A DNA stretch of 23,581 bases from a virus: IMG/VR virus record IMGVR_UViG_3300025674_000404, positions 1-23,581 of that record; one strand, written 5' to 3'. A program made the position numbers and the translations under genes. Below the pieces are notes generated by a model. The model ran no database searches. It was not told the DNA's origin and was given only the letters and a program-made list of their open reading frames with translations. Positions 12,650 to 19,141 of the stretch are shown in pieces (positions within the stretch are counted from its first letter, which is position 1; every line of letters begins with the position of its first letter).

Positions 12650-13216
12650 ATGGGATTACCTAAAACACTTACAGAACAACAAAAGAAATTTGCTCTTGAG
12701 CTAGTTACGCAAGAAGGTCGTAAGACTAAATATGAATGTGCAATTGAAGCTGGTTATTCAAAAGATAGAGCAAGTATTACTGCCTCCGAATTAACTAACC
12801 CAAAAAAATACCCACTGGTAGTTCAATATATTGGAGAACTTAGAGAAGAATTTCAAAAAAAATATGATGTAACTTATGAAAGACATATATCTGAACTTGC
12901 TAAAATTAGACAGCAAGCTTTAAAAGCTAACGCCTGGAGTGCTGCGGTTAATGCAGAAATAGCTAGAGGTAAGGCAGCTGGGTTGTATGTAGAACAAAAA
13001 ATTATTAGAACTGGTAAGCTAGATGATTTATCTGAAGAAGAATTGGATAAGCGAATAGCTGAAGTATTAGATCAGTATTCGCCTATCCTGGAAGGTGAGT
13101 CTGTTGAATCTTTAAAAGATAAAGTTAAGACCGAACAAGAATCTATTAGATTGGATCCTGAACAAAGGTCTAAAACTACAGAAATTATTGACAAGAAAGA
13201 CACTCATCAGAATTAG
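12650..13216 (+). CDS. terS: Terminase small subunit
   Basis: Starting at the ATG (MGLPKTLTEQQKKFALELVT) the protein has 188 residues; a TTG start at 12614 would add 12 but is less likely. The N-terminal helix-turn-helix region (residues 7-45, with KYECAIEAGYSKDRASITAS) and the following helices (YDVTYERHISELAKIRQQALKAN, AAVNAEIARGKAAGLY) match Terminase_2-type small subunits that bind the packaging site and regulate the large subunit. The acidic C-terminus would contact TerL. It is on the plus strand, separated from terL by 3.5 kb, and its last 32 nt overlap a convergent zinc-ribbon gene. No Shine-Dalgarno site is visible. Confidence 0.8.
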   Translation: MGLPKTLTEQQKKFALELVTQEGRKTKYECAIEAGYSKDRASITASELTNPKKYPLVVQYIGELREEFQKKYDVTYERHISELAKIRQQALKANAWSAAVNAEIARGKAAGLYVEQKIIRTGKLDDLSEEELDKRIAEVLDQYSPILEGESVESLKDKVKTEQESIRLDPEQRSKTTEIIDKKDTHQN

Positions 13217-13322
13217 AATCTAATTTCCTTAAAGCTTCTTCTTTGCATTCATCACTACAAATAGATTGAAAATCATTCGCAGCTTCGAACTCTTCTTTAC
13301 AGATTGCACATTTCTTTTTCAT
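13185..13322 (-). CDS. 45-aa zinc-ribbon peptide
   Basis: The ATG at 13322 follows a strong AAGGAGG. The peptide reads KKKCAICKEEFEAANDFQSIC near the start, giving C5-x2-C8 and C22-x3-C26, a four-cysteine zinc site, plus a second CLSC near the C-terminus. Such minimal zinc fingers often bind nucleic acid or host proteins. The 3' end overlaps the terminase small subunit gene by 32 nt on the opposite strand, so both transcripts would be complementary there. Confidence 0.65.
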   Translation of the reverse strand: MKKKCAICKEEFEAANDFQSICSDECKEEALRKLDSNSDECLSCQ

Positions 13323-13332
13323 GTTATCCTCC

Positions 13333-13617
13333 TTAGATGTTTTGTTTTTCCATTTTTAATACACATCCTATCGGAAACACATTTCGATCAGAAAATGATT
13401 CTTGTTGTGTGTCATAACTTGAAAACGTTATCAACCTCTTTTTATCCTTTAAAAACACGTAAGCATGCGAAACCATAACAGCCGGCTTCATTTTATCCAT
13501 TTCATATGCGTCAGCATGACCTGAATCTCCATAAATATCTAACCAAGTAATTTTATAAAAATAATATCTTTTTTTATTTATAACCAATAATTGGTATTTA
13601 GATTTTTTCTTAGTCAT
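13333..13617 (-). CDS. 94-aa conserved phage protein, unknown function
   Basis: Begins MTKKKSKYQLLVINKKRYYF, then YKITWLDIYGDSGHADAYEM and MVSHAYVFLKDKKRLITFSS; strands alternate with charged turns, suggesting a small beta fold. I have seen the GDSGHADAYE pattern in marine phages without an assigned function. Only a weak GGGAT precedes the start. One copy of the 17-bp inverted repeat ends about 10 nt upstream and may hold its promoter. Confidence 0.6.
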   Translation of the reverse strand: MTKKKSKYQLLVINKKRYYFYKITWLDIYGDSGHADAYEMDKMKPAVMVSHAYVFLKDKKRLITFSSYDTQQESFSDRNVFPIGCVLKMEKQNI

Positions 13618-13626
13618 ATATCCCTA

Positions 13627-13643
13627 TATAGAGTATTTCTAGG
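13627..13643. repeat. 17-bp inverted repeat, left copy
   Basis: TATAGAGTATTTCTAGG, the exact reverse complement of 13928-13944. On the minus strand it reads CCTAGAAATACTCTATA and continues TAGGGATAT into the start of the 94-aa gene, a promoter-like layout. Confidence 0.85.
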
Positions 13644-13747
13644 TTGAAGCACTTTTATTTTTTTTTAAAAAAATCAAAAAAAATCGCCCCCAGTCGTCCA
13701 TAAACAAATTTATTCAACGTAACCTTTTTATGCGGTATTTTAAGTGT

Positions 13748-13761
13748 ACTACAGCTGTAGT
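13748..13761. promoter_or_regulatory. 14-bp perfect palindrome (operator candidate)
   Basis: ACTACAGCTGTAGT is its own reverse complement. The half-site GTAGT/ACTAC recurs at 13798-13803, 13812-13817 and near 13873, suggesting a dimeric regulator with several binding sites. Confidence 0.5.
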
Positions 13762-13927
13762 TCAAAAAAGCTAATAAAATAGCGGTCTGTTTTTGCTTGT
13801 AGTACAAAGCAACTACAGAGAAAATAGGATAAGTTATTGTTTTCATTGTATTAATTCAACGTAACAAGGCTTTGTAGTCTAAAAACAACTTTTTTTGAAA
13901 ACTTTAAAAAAATAAAAAACATTTGAC

Positions 13928-13944
13928 CCTAGAAATACTCTATA
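13928..13944. repeat. 17-bp inverted repeat, right copy
   Basis: CCTAGAAATACTCTATA, matching 13627-13643 in inverted orientation. It follows TTTGAC and precedes CAGACATTA, and lies 7 nt from the stop of the 69-aa gene. Confidence 0.85.
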
Positions 13945-13950
13945 CAGACA

Positions 13951-14160
13951 TTATTTGCCATAATTCTGCTTTAATTTAGCTTCTATTCTGCCTTGTTTCT
14001 TGATTTCTGCTGCAATTTTTCTAACCATTTGATACCATTTGTTGCACCACATTATTTTAATCTCACCTTCAGTTGTATTATACATCCTATATATACTAGA
14101 TAAGTCTTTCATTTTGTGTTCTATATATGCATTATGTTTCACGTGAAACACTCCTTTCAT
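13951..14160 (-). CDS. Small basic protein whose start overlaps a parS site
   Basis: The longest frame is 69 aa starting MKGVFHVKHNAYIEHKMKD; the rest is basic and helical (MVRKIAAEIKKQGRIEAKLK). The FHVKH segment is the translation of the parS palindrome. The best ribosome binding site (AGGAG at 14151-14155) points to a GTG at 14142, which would sit at the centre of parS, giving a 63-aa product; the ATG at 14160 has no such site. The gene overlaps the end of the exonuclease gene by 29 nt. Function unknown. Confidence 0.5.
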   Translation of the reverse strand: MKGVFHVKHNAYIEHKMKDLSSIYRMYNTTEGEIKIMWCNKWYQMVRKIAAEIKKQGRIEAKLKQNYGK

Positions 14161-14833
14161 TGTAAAATTGATCCACTCTTTTTAACCATTCATACTGAAG
14201 CTTTCTAAATTCTTCACCTTCAAAGATAAAATATTGATACATTAAATCCTTCGTACAAATTAAATTTACACCCTGGGTAATTTTTGTTCCATAAACATAA
14301 TTATGGGCCATTGCATAAGCTGCGAGCTGTAGCCCATAATCGTGGATCCATTCTTTTCTTTTAGGTTTATTGGACTGCTTGAAATCAACAATGGATGGAC
14401 AGCCATTGTAAATTCCAACTACGTCCGTAGCACCCGCATATAGACCAGGATAATACAAAGTGACTTCGGAGCCATATATTTCACTCAACTTATCTCGCAG
14501 ACCTTGGTCGTATATTTGATAGGCCATCTTCTCCGCAAGCTGGCCTGTATCTGTTAAATCAATATGAGGTTTATTTTCTAACCATCCTTCTAAATATTTA
14601 TGCATTGTCGTTCCCCTGGAAGCTGCTTGGTCCTTTGTCCTTGTGGCTTCTTCCGCGCCAACGCGCGCCTTCCATCGTTCTAAAGCTTCTCTTTTTTCCT
14701 GGGGCTGGGTTGCCGCTAAGATGGTCGTGACACTCGGTAGCTTATCCTCGGTTCCAACATCATAATGCCTTTGACCCTGGATCAGGGACCTTGTTGAAGT
14801 GGGGTAAGTATAAAGTTTATTCCATTTAATCAT
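14132..14833 (-). CDS. RecB/Cas4-like PD-(D/E)XK exonuclease
   Basis: From the ATG at 14833 the protein has 233 aa (a TTG one codon earlier is possible). Nuclease motifs are in order: H78 (RGTTMHKYLEG), E123 (GSEVTLYY), D137 (AGATDVVG), D150-x-K152 (SIVDFKQS) and Q169 (YGLQLAAYA). This is the layout of RecB-family phage exonucleases that degrade DNA for nucleotide supply or recombine ends during replication. It overlaps the 164-aa gene by a few nt. Its last codons (SVSRET and stop) are an out-of-frame reading of the parS palindrome. Length is typical for the phage form. Confidence 0.82.
   Translation of the reverse strand: MIKWNKLYTYPTSTRSLIQGQRHYDVGTEDKLPSVTTILAATQPQEKREALERWKARVGAEEATRTKDQAASRGTTMHKYLEGWLENKPHIDLTDTGQLAEKMAYQIYDQGLRDKLSEIYGSEVTLYYPGLYAGATDVVGIYNGCPSIVDFKQSNKPKRKEWIHDYGLQLAAYAMAHNYVYGTKITQGVNLICTKDLMYQYFIFEGEEFRKLQYEWLKRVDQFYNERSVSRET
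14135..14150. promoter_or_regulatory. Exact 16-bp parS site (ParB binding)
   Basis: TGTTTCACGTGAAACA is a perfect palindrome identical to the chromosomal parS consensus of many bacteria including alphaproteobacteria, where ParB loads onto DNA for chromosome segregation. It lies in the overlap of two genes, coding in both frames. A random 16-bp match in a window this size is very unlikely. Whether host ParB uses it is not shown. Confidence 0.85.
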
Positions 14834-15320
14834 CAATACACGTCTTTCCTCGTTTAATTAAATTAATATACCAATCAAACTCACCTTTAAATCTTGGAAT
14901 ATTAGATTGTTTATAAGTCCCTGGTGCGTGGTCCATATAGATTAAAAACCCGTACGTTCTTAAAACTTTCTGGCGATAAGATAAATATTCATTCACAATA
15001 TTTTTAGCCTCTCTCCAATATTTAAAAGCTTTAATCGGATGTAAAAAATGATTAATCCATCTAAATAAAGTAATGTATTTATTTTTACGTTCCATTTTTC
15101 GATCCTTAATTAAATCTTTAATAATGTAAGTTGTATCTTTTAGATCTTGAACCATCTCTGGAAACATAACTCTAGATTTTCTATAAAGACCAATTTCCAT
15201 TTTACGAGTTTCAAGTTCTACTCTTTTTAACATCGCTCTAAATTCAGGATCATTGCCTCTTGTTTCTTTAAACTTCTCAATTAACTCGGTCCCAAGTGTT
15301 CTAGCTCTTTGTGTATACAT
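14826..15320 (-). CDS. 164-aa protein of unknown function
   Basis: The protein is mostly helical and charged: TELIEKFKETRGNDPEFRAM, then RVELETRKMEIGLYRKSRVMF, a basic middle and an aromatic end (YGFLIYMDHAPGTYKQSN, FDWYINLIKRGK). No signal peptide or membrane span. It is between the Mrr-domain protein (4 nt away) and the exonuclease (short overlap), suggesting it works with nucleases on DNA. I do not recognise a family. Confidence 0.6.
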   Translation of the reverse strand: MYTQRARTLGTELIEKFKETRGNDPEFRAMLKRVELETRKMEIGLYRKSRVMFPEMVQDLKDTTYIIKDLIKDRKMERKNKYITLFRWINHFLHPIKAFKYWREAKNIVNEYLSYRQKVLRTYGFLIYMDHAPGTYKQSNIPRFKGEFDWYINLIKRGKTCIDD

Positions 15321-15324
15321 ATTT

Positions 15325-17781
15325 TTACCTTTCGTTTAAAAGTTGATCTCCATCAATAAGTTCAACTCCATGTTTGTTTGCAATTTCAATTGCACCTGGA
15401 GTAAAGCGTGAGCTGGTAATCACCATCATCACTTTTTCATAACCATCATCTTCAACTTCTTTAGCACCAATCAATTCTCGAATCACATCAGGTCCTATCG
15501 CTTTCTTCCAATGTTTACACTGTACAATAAGTTTTTTAATGACACCATCTTTAAATTCTTTAAACCCACGAATATCAATACCGCCATCATAATTATCTCT
15601 AGCAACAATTTCCCAACCTCTTTTTTCCATAAACTTTGACATCTGTTCTTCAAAGCCAGCTGGAGATAAGTCATTGATTTCAATAGCTTTTTCTTGTTCT
15701 TCAGGGTTGACATATAACATTCCGTGTAAACTTTTCGTACGATAAATATATTTTTTCTTGGTCATACCGGTGCCCCACAAAGATTCTTTAACAAAGGTAT
15801 GGCCTGGTGGAACAGGAACATTATTTCGCTCAGCAAGTAACAATTGAAACTTAGAAGGCTTGGCACCTACAGGGAGTTTCCTGGTATGGGCTCTTCGCTC
15901 ACCACTTAAAATTTTATTTTCATTATAGTAATGTCTAACTTTTTTGGGGTCTCGTTTATATCTTACACGAGGTAGATAGATATAACGCTTTACTTCAGAG
16001 TTGACACCTTTAGGAACTCTTTTGCCTCGGTACGTCATGCTGGAGTCTCGTTCAATTAAAACTTTCCAATCCCTGATCGCACTAATGACTTTAGGATAAA
16101 GATCATTTTTAAAACTACGAAGTTGTTCTTCTGATAATTTTTGAGTGTTAAGAATCCAATAACAAAATTGTTTTTTTGCTTTGTTGTAAACATCAACCAA
16201 CACTTCTTCATTATAGTCTGTTACAAAAAACATAATAAGTCTTTCGTTCTCAATAAATCTTACGTATTTAAATTGAGGATCATCTTTAATTTCATAAGCT
16301 GCATTATATGGAATATATTCTCCCGTGCCGGTATTATGAATTTCTTCAATGACTTTATTAACAAACTCTAAAGGTTCACCTTCTAAAGTTTCGAATTTTT
16401 CTCTGGCATGTTTTAGTGTGGTATAGTGTATATCATCACCAAACTCATGATAATCCTTTATAAAATCTAAAGTATTCATGTATTTAAAACTATTAATTTG
16501 TTCCATCCAACCTGAAACCAATAAAGTATGGTTCATTGATGGCCAATATAAAGAAGCTGCTCCTTCTGACATTCGATGATAGTCAATAGGTCCGACAAAA
16601 GGAAGATGCGTTCCTTTTTTAGTCAGGGATAGTAAGGACCATAAATAATAAAAAGAAATCACAACTTTATTTTCATGCAAATAATCATTTGAAGTAACTC
16701 CTTTAGTTGAAGCATTCATTAAACTTTGTCTAACACTTGAAAATTCTTTTGGTTCTAAAGTTTTATTAAACACAGACTGAACGATCATTATACAAATGTC
16801 TTTAACAGTTTTGGCTTTGTCAACCTCTTTGAATATCTCATACGCAACAACATTATCTTTTTTCATTATGTTTAAAAGTTTGTCTTTATTTTCACTCTTT
16901 TGAAAAGAGATAACATATCCCGCTAAAGTCATAAGGTTTTGCATGACGAGTTGATTATAACCCATAAGTAAAAGTTCTTTTTTAGTAGGAAGAACAGATC
17001 GACCGGTTACAGACCTTAATCTTAAGCTATCGACATTATAAGATTTAACATAATCTTGAGCATTATACATTGCTCTAGACATGCCTAAAGTTTCTAAATA
17101 AATATCTTCCACATATTCCTCTGGCATTTCTTTTGCATAACAGAAACTAACTTGTTTAACGATTTGATCAAAATAAGTTTTGTACTCAGCGTGAATATAT
17201 TCTAATAAATCTATGGTGTGTTTATTATTTTTAATTTCAATACATAATGCTTTTGTTTTAGAAAATTCAGGACACACAATGTAAAGTTTTAAATTTTTTC
17301 TCATGCTATATAATTTTTCTACTTCATCAGCAGAAAAAAAAATAGATTTTCCATTAATCGTCATAAGTTCAAAAGAAGAGCTAGAATCACTGTCAGTACC
17401 ATTTAAAAAATCTCCACTCCTTCTAGGAAGTGCGACATCAAACGACATTTTTGGTTTATGGTGACTTGTTGTAATGATTCCATCATCAAAAAATCTGATA
17501 TGTTCACCATATTTATTTTTAAAATTAAGATCCGAATAATTGTATTGTATATCAACAACAGTAGGCTTAATAATTTGTGGTAAGTCGGGAGAATCTAAAT
17601 TTTGACTTAAAAAATTTTTTAAAGCCTCTAATTCATTATTAACATACTTTTCTTTAAAGTTAGGAATGTAAGAATAAAAAAAGTGTGTATCGGTTTTTAA
17701 TTCTGTTTCAATTTCAATAATAGGATTGTTTATATTTTGATTAAATAAATTACTATCTAAATTAAAATTATTCGTAATCAT
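15325..17781 (-). CDS. Large protein with C-terminal Mrr-type nuclease domain
   Basis: The 818-aa protein ends in a clear Mrr_cat restriction-endonuclease-like domain, about 705-818: LSPAGFEEQMSKFMEKRGWE, DGGIDI with D736, IVQCKHW with Q754 and K756, IGPDVIRELIGAK and ITSSRFTPGAIEIANKHGVEL. The first 700 residues are unlike any domain I recognise; they include a Ser-rich DSDSSSSFEL patch at about 130 and helical stretches. Mrr domains in this form cut DNA, often modified DNA. In a phage it could degrade host DNA or exclude other phages. It overlaps a 54-aa gene by 14 nt and lies in the operon with the exonuclease. Much larger than ordinary Mrr proteins (about 300 aa). Confidence 0.75.
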   Translation of the reverse strand: MITNNFNLDSNLFNQNINNPIIEIETELKTDTHFFYSYIPNFKEKYVNNELEALKNFLSQNLDSPDLPQIIKPTVVDIQYNYSDLNFKNKYGEHIRFFDDGIITTSHHKPKMSFDVALPRRSGDFLNGTDSDSSSSFELMTINGKSIFFSADEVEKLYSMRKNLKLYIVCPEFSKTKALCIEIKNNKHTIDLLEYIHAEYKTYFDQIVKQVSFCYAKEMPEEYVEDIYLETLGMSRAMYNAQDYVKSYNVDSLRLRSVTGRSVLPTKKELLLMGYNQLVMQNLMTLAGYVISFQKSENKDKLLNIMKKDNVVAYEIFKEVDKAKTVKDICIMIVQSVFNKTLEPKEFSSVRQSLMNASTKGVTSNDYLHENKVVISFYYLWSLLSLTKKGTHLPFVGPIDYHRMSEGAASLYWPSMNHTLLVSGWMEQINSFKYMNTLDFIKDYHEFGDDIHYTTLKHAREKFETLEGEPLEFVNKVIEEIHNTGTGEYIPYNAAYEIKDDPQFKYVRFIENERLIMFFVTDYNEEVLVDVYNKAKKQFCYWILNTQKLSEEQLRSFKNDLYPKVISAIRDWKVLIERDSSMTYRGKRVPKGVNSEVKRYIYLPRVRYKRDPKKVRHYYNENKILSGERRAHTRKLPVGAKPSKFQLLLAERNNVPVPPGHTFVKESLWGTGMTKKKYIYRTKSLHGMLYVNPEEQEKAIEINDLSPAGFEEQMSKFMEKRGWEIVARDNYDGGIDIRGFKEFKDGVIKKLIVQCKHWKKAIGPDVIRELIGAKEVEDDGYEKVMMVITSSRFTPGAIEIANKHGVELIDGDQLLNER

Positions 17782-17932
17782 ATTGATCTAAGTATCCTTT
17801 CATAACTTCTTTCGCTTCCTTATCCATTCGTTTTAAAACTTTTTCATAATGTTTACGTTCTTTTTTATTCTTACACACCTTTTGCATGTAGCGTTTATCT
17901 TGCCAAAGTTCTTTTGCTATTTTGTTTCTCAT
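17768..17932 (-). CDS. 54-aa basic protein
   Basis: Begins MRNKIAKELWQDKRYMQKVC and continues with KKERKHYEKVLKRMDKEAKE, a charged helix likely to form a coiled coil, ending in an acidic Tyr-rich tail. It overlaps the Mrr-domain gene start by 14 nt and the preceding 49-aa gene by 38 nt. The ribosome binding site is weak. Function unknown. Confidence 0.5.
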   Translation of the reverse strand: MRNKIAKELWQDKRYMQKVCKNKKERKHYEKVLKRMDKEAKEVMKGYLDQYDYE

Positions 17933-18044
17933 ACCAATTTATATCTCTTCCCTCTTTCTTACACCATAAGTAATGTCCATATAAAGTTTGTTCATTTAAC
18001 TTTCTTCGACACTCGGTGGTATTCCATTTAATCTTTTTTTTCAT
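17895..18044 (-). CDS. 49-aa protein, unknown function
   Basis: Reads MKKKIKWNTTECRRKLNEQT, then LYGHYLWCKKEGRDINWYEK. Two cysteines 17 apart, aromatic and basic. Its start lies inside the end of the 53-aa gene (overlap 17 nt), and its end overlaps the 54-aa gene. Amino-acid composition is protein-like, so I accept it despite a weak ribosome binding site. Confidence 0.5.
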   Translation of the reverse strand: MKKKIKWNTTECRRKLNEQTLYGHYLWCKKEGRDINWYEKQNSKRTLAR

Positions 18045-18189
18045 CTTCTAAATGATGTTGATAACACCTAATGGTCATGGTGCCATTGGTTGACATAATT
18101 TTTATTTTAATTTCATTTCTTGCAGAAACAATTTCCATGCCTTGATACGTTGGTATGACAATTTCTGAGTCTCCTTTTTTATCTGGCAT
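18028..18189 (-). CDS. 53-aa protein, unknown function
   Basis: Begins MPDKKGDSEIVIPTYQGMEI, with beta-like VSARNEIKIKIMSTNGTMTI and a His/Glu-rich tail. It starts two bases after the lipoprotein stop codon begins, with no gap for a ribosome binding site, so it is probably coupled. Function unknown. Confidence 0.5.
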   Translation of the reverse strand: MPDKKGDSEIVIPTYQGMEIVSARNEIKIKIMSTNGTMTIRCYQHHLEDEKKD

Positions 18190-18190
18190 A

Positions 18191-18454
18191 TTACTTACAC
18201 TTAACCAAAGTTACATTTTGATCTGCAATCCAGACATAACTCCAGGCTACGGACCCATCTTCTTTAACAAGACATTTTTTACCAAGTTCCACGCGATATT
18301 GTGAGACATCTCGTTTTTGTTTTTCGGGTTTGGCACACCCCACAAGTAACATTAAAACAACTAACAAAAACATGACCGAAAGATACGGCAATATTTTTTT
18401 CATAAATTGTTTTCTTTTAGCTAATTTAATTCTTATTTCTTTTGCTTTTTTCAT
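18191..18454 (-). CDS. Predicted lipoprotein
   Basis: The 87-aa frame starting at 18454 has AAGGAG upstream. A basic head (1-17) leads into a hydrophobic segment and the lipobox LVGC with Cys40; a second start at residue 18 (18403) would give a more usual signal peptide. The mature part is about 47 aa with RVELGKKCLVKEDGSVAWSY and two more cysteines that could form a disulfide. Phage lipoproteins act as outer-membrane spanins or block receptors against superinfection; neither can be chosen here. It overlaps the upstream zinc-finger gene by ATGA. Confidence 0.65.
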   Translation of the reverse strand: MKKAKEIRIKLAKRKQFMKKILPYLSVMFLLVVLMLLVGCAKPEKQKRDVSQYRVELGKKCLVKEDGSVAWSYVWIADQNVTLVKCK

Positions 18455-18627
18455 TGAGTTCTCCTTGTTGAGAAGAGATCAGACATGATTTCTTCTGTTA
18501 TTTCTACTTCGCCTTGACTGTTGCAATAGGCACAATCAATTTCGATCATTTGTTTTTCTGACTCGTCTTTAAAAATTTTACGAAAGCCGTTACCTTCGCA
18601 TTTTGGACATATAATTGATCCGAACAT
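18451..18627 (-). CDS. 58-aa DnaJ-type zinc-finger protein
   Basis: Two cysteine pairs, CPKCEGNGF (C7, C10) and CAYCNSQGE (C32, C35), follow the CxxCxGxG pattern of the DnaJ zinc-binding module, separated by KIFKDESEKQMIEI. Such mini-fingers are common in phages and may bind unfolded protein or RNA. The gene overlaps the 114-aa gene upstream by 82 nt in another frame and ends in an ATGA junction with the lipoprotein gene. Confidence 0.65.
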   Translation of the reverse strand: MFGSIICPKCEGNGFRKIFKDESEKQMIEIDCAYCNSQGEVEITEEIMSDLFSTRRTQ

Positions 18628-18890
18628 AGTTTTTTTCTCATCTTTCTTATGACATATTCAGGGTCATAACCTGCGTTTCTACATACCGTGTAAAAACTTC
18701 TTGTTGGGTTTAGAAAATAATCACGATCTTCTTTTTTATGACGAACATATCGCATATTTCCTTTGATATCCATATCCGCTTCACTCACTGCATCCTCTGC
18801 AGCGGCAGCTAAAACAGCCCTCCATAATTTTAGTTCCGGTGAAGAAACTAAATTTAATGGAGTAACTTTACTTATGTGAGAGTTTCCCAT
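18546..18890 (-). CDS. 114-aa conserved phage protein, possible DNA-binding
   Basis: The protein has an ELKLWRAVLAAAAEDAVSEA helix, then YFLNPTRSFYTVCRNAGYDPEYVIRKMRKKL, which looks like a small helix-turn-helix arrangement found in phages next to regulatory genes. The last 27 residues are encoded in the 82-nt overlap with the zinc-finger gene and may be less constrained. It overlaps the RHH regulator by 23 nt. A regulatory role is inferred. Confidence 0.55.
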   Translation of the reverse strand: MGNSHISKVTPLNLVSSPELKLWRAVLAAAAEDAVSEADMDIKGNMRYVRHKKEDRDYFLNPTRSFYTVCRNAGYDPEYVIRKMRKKLCSDQLYVQNAKVTAFVKFLKTSQKNK

Positions 18891-19041
18891 TTAATTTACT
18901 CACTTTTTCATTAACTAAAATATTAATAGTTTGACTTCGACTGATAGTCGTATTGGGAACCATTACTCTCCTTAGTCTATCTATTTTCGTGTATGTATCT
19001 TTAGATAAAGATACATTTTTAAATTTAGTGATATCTGTCAT
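18868..19041 (-). CDS. Ribbon-helix-helix transcriptional regulator
   Basis: The 57-aa protein has the RHH layout: a beta strand FKNVSLSKDTY (7-17), helix YTKIDRLRRVM and a second helix after the turn TTISRSQTINILVNEKVSKL. RHH dimers of this type bind palindromes and usually repress their own promoter. GGAAG precedes the ATG. A near-consensus promoter lies upstream with the palindrome CAAGATTAAATCTTG covering its -35 box, which fits autoregulation. It is the first gene of the operon that leads through the zinc-finger, lipoprotein and Mrr-domain genes. Confidence 0.7.
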   Translation of the reverse strand: MTDITKFKNVSLSKDTYTKIDRLRRVMVPNTTISRSQTINILVNEKVSKLNGKLSHK

Positions 19042-19068
19042 ATCTTCCTTTCATATTTATTTACATGT

Positions 19069-19097
19069 TATATATGATTTTAAATTAGTCCTGTCAA
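19069..19097 (-). promoter_or_regulatory. Sigma70 promoter for the RHH operon
   Basis: On the minus strand TTGACA (19097-19092) and TATATA (19074-19069) are separated by 17 nt. The transcript would start near 19062 and include the GGAAG site of the RHH gene. Confidence 0.7.
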
Positions 19098-19109
19098 GAT
19101 TAAATCTTG
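19095..19109. promoter_or_regulatory. Operator candidate CAAGATTAAATCTTG
   Basis: A 15-bp inverted repeat (7-bp arms CAAGATT and AATCTTG around one base) overlaps the -35 box of the RHH promoter and lies between that promoter and the divergent 75-aa gene, so one regulator could control both. Confidence 0.5.
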
Positions 19110-19141
19110 TGTAATTCTAAATTCATACTAAAAATACTTGT

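Larger units (their letters stand above)
13618..13950. other. 333-bp gene-free segment bounded by 17-bp inverted repeats
   Basis: The segment is very AT-rich with several A and T runs. It contains an outward-facing pair of perfect 17-bp repeats near its ends, a 12-bp direct repeat ATTCAACGTAAC at 13712-13723 and 13854-13865, a 14-bp palindrome at 13748-13761 and a TGTAGT/ACTACA hairpin at 13798-13817. A 63-codon minus-strand frame (13655-13846) has no ribosome binding site and is not convincing. The content looks like a regulatory region, an origin or a small mobile element. Confidence 0.55.

Noticed and set aside
13655-13846. 63-codon minus-strand frame in the 17-bp repeat block
   Set aside because: No ribosome binding site, overlaps palindrome and repeats, and the translation looks non-protein-like; possible but not supported.
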